Shown here piece after piece: positions 56,401-64,000 of a stretch of 64,000 nt of DNA. The stretch lies in assembly GCA_022606425.2 (NCBI GenBank), contig JAHDVF020000513.1, positions 248,001 to 312,000 of the forward strand, written 5' to 3'. The stretch is from Lepidostoma basale (Eukaryota > Arthropoda > Insecta > Trichoptera > Lepidostomatidae). Numbering within the stretch: the stretch's first letter is position 1; each line of letters opens with the position of its first letter. The position numbers were made by a program, and so were the translations under genes. A model generated the notes under the pieces. It saw only the letters and a program-made list of their open reading frames with translations. It did no database searches and was not told the origin of the DNA.

Positions 56401-57188
56401 AGTGAAAATTTCGTGGTTCGGTATTTGTTGTGTCAATCGGTCTTAAAGCCACGAACATTGCATTTTATTTATTAAGATGAAAGACAATATACCAAATACT
56501 CGTACAGTAGACGCTCTCTTAACCGGTCTTGACGGGACTGACCCAGGGCCGGATAACGAAAAAGCCGGTTAAAGTGAAGGTAGTGAAAAACACATTTAAA
56601 AGAAACACTTTCGCAAGGAAGAAAAAAAACACTCTTTTTCAAAACACTAAGAAAAATAACTTTTATTCTGTATTAGAAACTCACACATTAAAAATTAACA
56701 TTTCACAAACTGTAAAAAATATGTACAGGAAAAAGCCACACATCACTCCAAATTTTTTTAAAAAAGAAAGCCTACAATGGATTAAAAAATTCTGTTATTT
56801 TCTGCTGCTTGTTGTGTTGAATCGACTTTTTAAAAGCGTAGTCACGCCATTTCGCCAGACGTTCAAGTTGCGACTTGTCTCCTAGACTCCCTAGAAGAGG
56901 CCGGTTAAAGCGGTGAGACGGTTAAAGCGGTGCCGGTTAAGAGAGCGTCTACTGTATCAGTATTTCTATACATTGTTGTGAACGTTTTATTAAAGTTATG
57001 TTTGTTTCCTTGCAGATAAATATGAATACAAAGTCATTAGAGCATTCCTAAACCACTTAATAAAGAAAAAAATTCAAGTAACAGCCGGGAATTTTTTTGT
57101 GCTAGATTTTGAATTCATGTTTTCTATGCTGTCGGCTCTAACATCGTACACAATATTTTTATTTCAATTCACAAGAACGAATAATTAA
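53492..57188 (+). CDS. Gr-5, gustatory receptor, 4 exons, 397 aa
   Basis: Exons: 53492-54280 (263 codons), 54851-54934 (28), 55072-55219 (49 plus 1 base), 57016-57188 (to TAA). Introns are GT-AG in phases 0, 0 and 1; intron 2 is only 137 bases. Exon 1 opens with FDIQGPKYLCYLTGLQLYEK, a signature shared with Gr-6 but not with Gr-1 to Gr-4. Exon 3 carries TVEVFKAQTKQTKRLLSKII; exon 4 has VTAGNFFVLDFEFMFS and ends TSYTIFLFQFTRTNN, the best match in the window to TYhhhhhQF, with QF intact. It is a seven-pass receptor of the second subfamily. Intron 3 holds a MITE with nested LINE and a pogo-like MITE. Confidence 0.9.
54310..54450. repeat. Palindromic repeat family IR-A in Gr-5 intron 1
   Basis: Left arm TTCTGTTTTCTAGAAGTTTT, right arm AAAACTTCTAGAAACAGACG. 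The centre has GGACAATGCCTTATAAAGGC and GAAACGTGTCATTCC. Confidence 0.6.
54520..54770. repeat. Inverted repeat with best hammerhead-like arms
   Basis: The arms at 54548-54580 (minus) and 54699-54731 (plus) are perfect inverted copies. Each reads CTGAAGA, a GGAC/GTCC stem with loop TGGTT, then GAAACATGTC. Outside them TATACAAAGTATATAAAA-type sequence is also inverted. It lies in intron 1 of Gr-5, 80 bases before exon 2. Confidence 0.7.
55361..55990. mobile_element. MITE split by a LINE insertion, Gr-5 intron 3
   Basis: The left end GGTGACTACATTGGAAGTCC with AAAATGGTTTCTAACTGCGA faces TCGCAATTTGAAACCATTTT and TGTAGTCAGC on the right. A LINE tail (55480-55915) sits in the middle. Confidence 0.55.
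55480..55915 (+). mobile_element. LINE family 5, 3' part
   Basis: It reads LYGSECWAARRQEEQRLHVA, EMKMLRWAV and ARNEHIRGSLKVAPIAEKL. Then, with frame changes, come RYGHV, a VHKTLQLEDRKRGPG-like segment and VRNDLKALGLDSQ. This is a reverse transcriptase C terminus, related to 6872-7145. Confidence 0.75.
56505..56954. mobile_element. pogo/Tigger-like MITE, copy 2
   Basis: Ends CAGTAGACGCTCTCTTAACC and GGTTAAGAGAGCGTCTACTG are flanked by TA. It is 450 bases long, with an interior that shares the CTTTAACCGG/CCGGTTAAAG motifs with copy 1 at 21637. A 118-codon open frame inside it is low-complexity and lysine-rich, with no transposase motif. It ends 61 bases before Gr-5 exon 4. Confidence 0.8.
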
Positions 57189-57204
57189 TAAGAGATAAGA
57201 TCAT

Positions 57205-57860
57205 TAATATCATATGTTACGCAGACGATGCCAATTCAACCAGAGTGCTAAGCTGTATATATATATTAGTAAAACTAAGTATATGACAGTTTCAAAACAG
57301 CCAACCACCTGCGAATTGATACTTGATAATGAACCCATAGAACAGGTCCAAAAATTCAAATACTTGGGCATAGATCTCTCATGCCAAACGGATCTCTATA
57401 ATTAAGTTCGCGAGCAAACCACCAAAGCGGCTGCAATATCATGATTTTGTGTGGAAAAACAAGCATATGCGAGTGGAAAGCAAAGTGCGAATATTTAAGT
57501 AATGTGTCAGACCCATAATGACTTATGGTATAGAATCGAGGGCTGACACAAATAGAACCAAAGCACTATTACAAACCGCTAAAAAGAAGACACTCCGCGT
57601 TATTCTGGGCAAAACACTGAGGGACAGAATGAGAAAGACAGTAATACGTGAGACCTGCGATACCGAAGATATGGTCAGATGGGGCAGGAAAAGAAGACGC
57701 TTCTGGCGCGACCACGTAGAACGAATGAGCGACGATAGACTCCCCCAAGCAGCCGCAAACAACGTGCCAATGGGAACTCGCCAACCCGGAAGACCTGCAA
57801 AGAGATGGCGATACAGTTGGAGTTCTGTGTCCCAGGAAACCTCGACGCCATAAAAAAATG
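57205..57860 (+). mobile_element. LINE family 6, 3' part
   Basis: The first frame gives ISKTKYMTVSKQPTTCELIL and VQKFKYLGIDLSCQ, then after a break IESRADTNRTKALLQTAKKK, LRVILGKTLRDRMR, MVRWGRKRRRFWRDHVERM and GTRQPGRPAKRW. Typical of a reverse transcriptase post-catalytic and C-terminal region. It starts 17 bases after the Gr-5 stop. Confidence 0.75.
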
Positions 57861-58456
57861 ACGCCTATTAAAAGAGAAAGAAGAAGAATAATTAATAAGA
57901 ATAAATGATTAATCAATATTGAAATCGATAAATGTGTTACTGTTTTATAGCACATAGTCCAATTCTATAACTATAAGGTTTTCTTACAAGCTGATATAAA
58001 TCGAACAACTCAACTGTCACACATAAACAACATGACGACCCCAGTCCTGTCCAATGCCACCCCGATCCCTCCACACTTCTCCCTTTCACAACCCACCATT
58101 TCACAATCTCCAAAAAAAAGAAATCCAACATGTGGGGGGAGCAATAGCCTCCGAGCTGGCACTTCCGAAAAGATAATATCCAAGAATAACAAAAAAACCT
58201 TTTGTTTGGAATCCAATAAAAAATAAATAAACACGTCAGTTAAAAAAGCAATTCCCAATCAATACATATTTTTCGATGTTATCTTAAAACTAACATATTT
58301 TTTTCTAATTTTCTAATTCATTTAGTGATAAAGCACACAGTTTATGTTATGTTAATTATTATAATTGTAAGATCAATAAAAATGCCATAATGTACTCATA
58401 GCATTGAGAGTGAGTACAAAGTTACGTCTACTTTGCACTAATTTGAAATATTAAAT
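57861..58456. other. 5' flank of Gr-6
   Basis: Contains a 64-codon frame at 58032-58226 beginning MTTPVLSNATPIPPHFSLSQ. It is richer in C than its surroundings and might be a fragment of a retrotransposon first gene, but no domain is recognised. The rest is AT-rich with no nameable promoter element. Confidence 0.35.
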
Positions 58457-61400
58457 ATGAAGAAAAAATCAGTTAAAATAAAAAATAGATCCTTTTTAAA
58501 TATCGATATTCAAGGGCCTAAATACTTGTGTTTTCTTGTCGGCATGCAATTGTATACAAAAAGTGGAAATATAATACGACAAATAGGAACTGCCACAAAA
58601 CTTTACAATTCTTTATTTTGCGCTTTTTCTTTCATATTCCATTATTTGGTAATGATAAGTCTTTTAGAATTGACGTATGTAGGAAACCTTTTGAATATAA
58701 TATATGCATACAATACTGTTATCATAAACGTATATTCCATTTATTGGTGGTTAAAGACAACATTTGAGAAATATTCGCAAATACTACGAGTATTAGAAAA
58801 ATTTGATAAAATTGAATCCAGTATCGGAGGGAGTATGAATTATGATACGATCAAATTTATTAACATATTTAACATTTGTCTTGTGTGGTGTATGTTGGGT
58901 TTTCATATTTTGTTAAGCATAGTATTTGAATTTACAAATATATACATTTGGTCATTTTTCTCTATAACAAGAGTAATAACTTCGATTCTCCAAATAACCA
59001 CAATGACGCTTATGATGATATCCCAGCTCGTGTATATAAACACCATTCTAGGAAATAAGCTTGGTGAGAGTGTGTTTTCAAATATGAACGCGCTTTTGTT
59101 GTTGATTGAGAATCGAATATTTGAAAATGTGAACGTAAAAAGAAGTAAAAATTTTGTGAATTTATTTTCACTTATGAAAACATGTAACCAGATTTGTGCA
59201 AATGTGGAATTGGTGAACAAAATATACGATTTTGAGGTAAATACAACGTATCAGCTCTGAAAGATTAAGGATCAAACCATAATAATAAAAATAAACAAAC
59301 AAACCATCACGCCGTTTCTCCGCAGGGGTAGGCAGAGAGAATGAACCGCCACACTACTCTATCCTGGCAAACCTCTCTAGCTTCCTCCACATTCATATAA
59401 CGAGTCATACACGCACGTCGATTCCTCCGACTTCTAACATGACCAACATTTAAAATTTGATTAATTTGGTCATGCCATGTTTTCCTCGGTCTGCCTCGAC
59501 TCCGTACCTCATTTACATCATTAACGCATACTTTCTTAACCATTCTTTCTCCATCCATGCGTTCCATATGTCTTAACCAACGCAGCGATCCTTTCATAAT
59601 TTTGTTCATAATACCTTCTTCCGCTCTACATTCCTTCCTTATATCAGCATTTGAGATTATGTCGTATATCGTTCTATCACACATACGCCTTAGGGACTTC
59701 ATCTCTGCCGCATTTATTCTGCTTTCATCCTTCTTCTGCCAGTTCCATTCTTCGCTTCCATACATTAGTGATGGGACCAGAGCTCCATTGTGAACGGCCG
59801 TTTTCGCTTTCATTGATAAATTCTTGTTTCCAATAACTATTCTTAAAGCTCCATTCACTTTGTTACCCGCACCAACCTTTCTTTCGACGTCACTATTCGT
59901 TCGGCCATCTGCTGTGAACATGCTACCTAAACACCTGTTCCAAGTTCTCTTCGTTCACACTCATATTACAAACTGTCATTTTAAGGCTATATATAAATAC
60001 TCATTTAAATATAAACCGACTATGAAGGTGTAAAACCTTCTTAAATATAATTAAAAAATAATCTAAAGAGTGTAAAACACAGGGTTTTAATTCATAACAA
60101 AATTGTAATTTGCAATTTCCAGTATTAACGCCTATATTTATCAAGAATAATTATGATTACTATACTATAAATCATAGTCCTTCATAATATTGTGATAGAT
60201 AGTAGATTGGACTCTTTGTTAGTTTGAATTATTTGTTTATTTTGTAACACTTCGCTAATCCAAGTGATTGGTTTGCAGCAAAGTGTATCATTTTTGCTGG
60301 TACTTGGGATACCACTTGGGCCTTTAATATGGTAGTTTCCTGTTGCTTTTCACATATGTTTACAGCCAGTGGCGGTACTCCCATAGAAGCCCAGAAGCCC
60401 GGCATGCGTAAGAAATTTTGAATCAAAACCTCTTCTGGCTTATAGACATTCAGCTCTCGTGGCTAGTCTGGTGGGAACATTGTTGGAAGGTGATTTGATG
60501 GGTTCTCGCTTTATGCGGGGGCATGATTACTTAGATTTGGGTGGTTTGATTTAAAATATCTTACGCAAGCCTGGCTTTAGGGCTTCTATTGGAGTACCGC
60601 CACTGTGTACAGCAGATTATTTGAACCCAATTACCATATACAACTTTTTAGCTATTGATTCTCTTGATTATCATGACATGTGATAGATAGCTAATCTATC
60701 GCCATTTTATTGTCACGTGAATTCTTCAACATACTAAGGACAGCGCAATGACAATCACGATGCGATCGACGTGTTCATGATCGTGTGGCAGTCATAGCTC
60801 TTTCCACTATTTTGTATATGTTAATGTAATTTATTTTCCAGTTAACGTTCTACCTACACTACGTTTTCGTCGATATTATCGTCTCGGTAACATATTGTAT
60901 TAATGCCAGAGACTGGATAGAATTAGTAAGTAAACTTTAAAGAAAGAAAAAAGAAGAAAAGTTAAAATTTTTTTTACTTTGTATTAAACTGAAATGGATT
61001 TTATTTTTGATTTTAGAGTAGTGCATTTACATTATCAACATTGCTTTGGATTGTATACGAGTGTTCTGTTATGTTTTATTGTATCTGTACTATCGAAGGC
61101 TTGAAGCAAGAGATCAAAAGAACAAAGCGATTGCTGGTGAAGATAATTTTGAACGAAAATCTAGGTAAAATTGATTTTTGTTAGCCTTGTGAAAAAATTA
61201 CTAAATTAAAATACTGATTTTAAAATTATAAAGGCTGAGAATTAAATAACGTATGTGATAATGAAATAAAAACTATGTTTAAAGACTTCTACCACTTTTG
61301 TAATTATTTCGACAGCGACCGGTTTCGCCAGGCTAGCTGATATCGACAGACTGGATTGAGGCAGTTGAGTCAATCGCTGTCTAAATAAAGAAAATGTGGA

Positions 61401-62678
61401 AGTAGTTATTAAAAATCGAAGTTTTACTTAATTATTATTTAAAATGAACATCCATCAAGAAATTACATTAAAATCATTTGATTATCTTAAAAACATAAAA
61501 ACGTAGGTATATTAAGGATGTATGTTTACAAAGGATGGGCAAGTGGAGAGGGACATTGAAAAATTGCAAAAGGGTAAATGGTACATTTAAAGTTGTCATT
61601 TTAAAAAGCTGGCAGTACACAATGTTGTTCTTGTGCCGACCCTTACGTATGGATGTGAACCATAGAACTGGCAAAAGAGGGATTAAAACGAATAAATGCT
61701 ATAGAAATGATACCTTTTAGACAAACTTATATTATAGAGTGTCAAAAACTAAAATAAGAAATTAATGCAGTGCAAAAAAATTAGTTATGAACAAAATAAT
61801 AAAAGTCATTATTATTATTTGGACACATGGAAAGATGACTGAAGAAAGAATGGCAAATAAAGATAAAGAAAGGCTGAAGATGTAAACGGGAAAAGAAATA
61901 GAGGAAGACCGAGAATAACGTGACACGATCAAATTAATCATATATTAAATGTCGGTGAGGAGTTGGGGAAAACGACGGCATACATGACACAATGTATGAA
62001 TGTTGAATCAAGAGAAGTATGTTATAAAAAACAGTGTGGTAGTTCATTATTTCTGCTTACCCCTGCGGAGAAACGGTGTCGACAATCGCCACGTCGACCA
62101 TCCGCAAACTCCACTATTAAAGCGGTTGCAGACCAGGAGACGATAGACGATAGATGGACCAGAAGGGTGGTGGAGAACCCCCCACACGATGGTCCGGTGA
62201 CATTCGAAGAATTGCTGGCGATTGGATGCGAAAGGTACAAGACAGGAATACGTGGAGAAGTATGGGGGAGGCCTGTGTCCAGCAGTGGACGACAGCGGCT
62301 GTTTAACTAAGTAAATAAGACCAAGAGCTAAGGCTAATTTGTTCTTGGTCTGCATTTAGACACTCAAACGAGTGTCAGATTGGAGGGTCGAAGCGGAGGA
62401 CAGGAGGAGTTGGAAGCGAAGAATACTGGAGGTTAAGGCTCGATATGGGCTGTAGGGCCATCGAAGAAGAAGAAGACTTTCAATATTTTTAATAATGCAT
62501 TATTTTTGTTTCAGTGGCAAACGAGTACAGAAGCATCAAAGTATTCATGAAGTACATCATCCGTAAAGACATCAATGTGACTGCATGGAAAATGTTCTCC
62601 GTGGACTTTGCTTTCTTCTATTCTATACTTGCTTCAATCACTTCGTTCTCCATAGTATTATTACAACTAATTAATTAA
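58457..62678 (+). CDS. Gr-6, gustatory receptor, 4 exons, 391 aa
   Basis: Exons: 58457-59236 (260 codons), 60842-60925 (28), 61017-61164 (49 plus 1 base), 62515-62678 (to TAA). Introns are GT-AG in phases 0, 0 and 1; intron 2 is 91 bases, as compact as that of Gr-5. The opening LNIDIQGPKYLCFLVGMQLY pairs it with Gr-5. Exon 2 encodes one span (LTFYLHYVFVDIIVSVTYC), exon 3 has CTIEGLKQEIKRTKRLLVKI, and exon 4 ends TSFSIVLLQLIN, where only T, S and Q of the TYhhhhhQF class persist. It is a taste receptor channel of the second subfamily. Introns 1 and 3 are full of LINE, SINE and MITE remains. The ligand is unknown. Confidence 0.88.
59300..59985 (-). mobile_element. LINE family 1, 3' half, mostly open
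   Basis: A minus frame of 204 codons reads MFTADGRTNSDVERKVGAGN, KVNGALRIVIGNKNLS, LMYGSEEWNWQKKDESRIN, MERMDGERMVKKVCVND and RGRPRKTWHDQINQILN. Its 3' tail is (GTTT)n, seen here as AACAAACAAACC. It is one of the better preserved copies, in intron 1 of Gr-6, antisense. Confidence 0.85.
60367..60605. mobile_element. hAT MITE (CAGTGGCGGTACTCC family)
   Basis: Ends CAGTGGCGGTACTCCCATAG and GGAGTACCGCCACTG. The flanks 60359-60366 (TTTACAGC) and 60606-60613 (TGTACAGC) match at seven of eight bases. It is nested against the SINE at 60606. Confidence 0.85.
60606..60790 (-). mobile_element. SINE copy, third in window
   Basis: Shares TTGAACCCAATTACC, ATGACATGTGATAGATAGCT and ATCGCCATTTTATTGTCACG with the SINE at 8190-8405. 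The tRNA-like head is decayed. It ends just before the polypyrimidine tract of Gr-6 exon 2. Confidence 0.65.
61265..61445. repeat. Palindromic repeat family IR-B in Gr-6 intron 3
   Basis: GACTTCTACCACTTTTG faces GAAAATGTGGAAGTAGTTA. The centre reads CGACCGGTTTCGCCAGGCTA and CTGATATCGACAGACTGG. Confidence 0.6.
61515..62085 (+). mobile_element. LINE family 1, decayed long copy
   Basis: It starts GGATGTATGTTTACAAAGGA (matching MFTRNGK), passes GCCGACCCTTACGTATGGAT, AATAGAGGAAGACCGAGAAT and GTCGGTGAGGAGTTGG, and ends CTTACCCCTGCGGAGAAACG. It has many indels. In intron 3 of Gr-6. Confidence 0.7.
62086..62475 (+). mobile_element. Tails of two other LINEs
   Basis: 62086-62320 ends in GTCCAGCAGTGGACGACAGC, the common lepidopteran LINE ending (..VQQWTTAA.. 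style). 62370-62475 is a second tail closing with GAAGAAGAAGAAG. No open domain survives. They lie 40 bases before Gr-6 exon 4. Confidence 0.6.
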
Positions 62679-62814
62679 ATAATAGGTCATTGAATGCAAG
62701 GATAATTAAACATATTTATTTTCTAATGTATAACAATTATATAATATATGAATATGTTTTTGTATACAAATACTTGTAGACAAATACTGGATTTTTACCC
62801 ATTGCGGGTTAATC

Positions 62815-63257
62815 ATTTAGGATTAATTGTATCTCAATAGAGACGAAGATGTAAATTATTTGGAAACAGAATATGGTAGTCGAGGCGTTTACACTATTAA
62901 GATAATTTGTAAGCATTAAGCAGAAAATCTTTTATTAAAGCAATGTGAAAGGCTTTTACGCAATTATCACATTGCTAGATAACGCCTGGAGTGAAACTCC
63001 AATTATCTTAAGAGATGGCGCTAGTGAAGATGGACCTACCAACAGGGAAGTTATTAAAAATATAAACAAATATACAAGTTCCAAAAAATTGTAAGACGTG
63101 GTGTCGTAAGAAGGTCGGAATGGTGAATGTTGTTAAATATAAAGTGATCGCTTAACTCAACCAATGACAGGTCATAAGTCCTGTAAACGCCTCGACCACC
63201 ATATTCTGTTTCCAAATAATTTACATATTCTTCTCTATTGAGATACAATTAATCCTT
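62815..63257. mobile_element. MITE with about 75-base inverted ends
   Basis: The left end GGATTAATTGTATCTCAATA and right end TATTGAGATACAATTAATCC are part of a long inverted repeat that also includes AAATTATTTGGAAACAGAA. The interior contains GAGATGGCGCTAGTG. This is the complete form of the family at 51051-51364 and within 32336-33371. Confidence 0.75.
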
Positions 63258-63309
63258 AAATTATATATGAGTAGGTATAAACATTTCTTAGTTAAGGTAT
63301 ACATGTAAC

Positions 63310-63555
63310 TTATAAAGATTAACAGACTGCGCTGGCTAGAGCAGTTGCACCGCATGGGAGATCTGGAGCTCCCCAAAAGAGTGTTGTCTGACAATCCAGT
63401 AGGGTGAAGACGTCGGCAGGCCGAGACTGATATAGTTAGATGGTGCCATGGCAGACTGTCGGGTCCTGGAGCAGCAAGACTGGGAGGTGGCGGCCATAGA
63501 CAGAACGGGATGGAGACGTTTTTTGAGGCCACCAAGGGTTGCAACAAGAAGGAGA
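63310..63555 (+). mobile_element. LINE tail (RLRWLEQLHRM type)
   Basis: The frame gives INRLRWLEQLHRMGDLELPK then, after a stop, QAETDIVRWCHGRLSGPGAA and GMETFFEATKGCNKKEKEK. Typical far C terminus of a LINE. Confidence 0.6.
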
Positions 63556-63577
63556 AGGAGAAGAAGTTTATTATGTT

Positions 63578-63736
63578 TAATATTTAATTAATACGAATGA
63601 AAACGTCTGTTTTTTTAGAATTTTATTATATTTTACCTGAATTACATTCTTTAGACAGACAAAACATGTCATTCAGATAAAATATAATAAAACTTTTTAA
63701 AAACAGACGTTTTCATTCGTATTAATTATTTAATAT
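63578..63736. repeat. Palindromic repeat family IR-A, best full copy
   Basis: The arms run from TTAATATTTAATTAATACGA with AAAACGTCTG to the complement CAGACGTTTTCATTCGTATT and AATTATTTAATAT. The centre has ACATGTCATTCAG. Confidence 0.75.
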
Positions 63737-63859
63737 GAGATTTTACATCATTATTCAAGAAACAATACTTAAACACGTCGCACTTTTTTTTCGATGAACC
63801 TTTTATTATTATTATTTAGTTGAAAAAACTCCTTACATCATTACAGAGCGAGCCAAATC

Positions 63860-64000
63860 GATGTAAAGGGTGAAAAAAGGAAGATCAAAGGAAATATACA
63901 TAAAGCCTTATGAATAGGAATATGCCAGTTATTTCCTTGCTGCCTTTATCGTAAGGGTATCACGAATTCGCCATAATTGCATCCAAAGAGGTCTATCTCT
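63860..64000 (-). mobile_element. Probable LINE 3' end, running out of the window
   Basis: The minus strand reads RDRPLWMQLWRIRDTLTIKA and a stop, similar in style to reverse transcriptase C-terminal tails. The upstream part lies beyond position 64000. Confidence 0.35.

Noticed and set aside
56529..56885. 118-codon lysine-rich frame as a possible gene in Gr-5 intron 3
   Set aside because: It lies wholly inside a TA-flanked pogo-like MITE, is low complexity and has no transposase motif.
1..64000. CRISPR arrays, operons, ribosome binding sites or a viral insertion
   Set aside because: The window is eukaryotic, with spliced genes; no regularly spaced short repeats and no viral structural or replicase domains were seen.

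Overview
This 64 kb window is AT-rich, intron-bearing and full of transposon remnants. It looks like an insect nuclear genome, most likely Lepidoptera. The inference rests on an array of FLYWCH zinc-finger 3' exons resembling the mod(mdg4) locus, a tandem cluster of four-exon gustatory receptor (Gr) genes, mariner elements of insect type, and swarms of LINE tails, tRNA-derived SINEs and palindromic MITE-like repeats. No rRNA, tRNA, CRISPR or prokaryotic-style gene was seen.

Region 1 (about 1.5-20.6 kb) holds six FLYWCH exons on the minus strand (1551-1786, 6376-6617, 10689-10909, 11991-12217, 17061-17368, 20369-20589). Each has its own splice acceptor in the same phase (two bases completing a split codon) and its own stop codon, and none has a start codon of its own. 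This is the layout of alternative 3' exons spliced, or trans-spliced as in mod(mdg4), onto one shared 5' part. That shared part (a BTB domain in mod(mdg4)) was not found here. The spaces between exons hold LINE tails, a 1.28 kb mauritiana-type mariner with one frameshift, a 1.8 kb terminal-inverted-repeat element with remnants of an uncharacterised gene, and many inverted repeats, some with hammerhead-ribozyme-like arms.

Region 2 (about 20.6-27.9 kb) has no recognised gene. It contains a pogo/Tigger-like MITE, an interrupted palindromic repeat, an internally deleted mariner and an unidentified GC-rich block near 27.2-27.7 kb.

Region 3 (27.98-62.68 kb) is a gustatory receptor cluster: one gene on the minus strand (Gr-1) and five on the plus strand (Gr-2 to Gr-6), plus one truncated pseudogene between Gr-4 and Gr-5. 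All six genes can be assembled into complete four-exon models of 385-397 aa, with GT-AG introns in phases 0, 0 and 1 and C-terminal motifs of the TYhhhhhQF type. Gr-1 to Gr-4 form one subfamily and Gr-5 and Gr-6 another. The receptors presumably detect contact chemical cues in taste neurons; ligands cannot be read from sequence. Almost every long intron carries transposon debris, which accounts for gene spans of 2.5-5.4 kb.

One LINE family with a (GTTA)n-like tail has about sixteen 5'-truncated copies across the window. The last 1.3 kb is more repeat debris. Gene names here (Gr-1 to Gr-6, FLYWCH 1-6) are local labels, not orthology claims.
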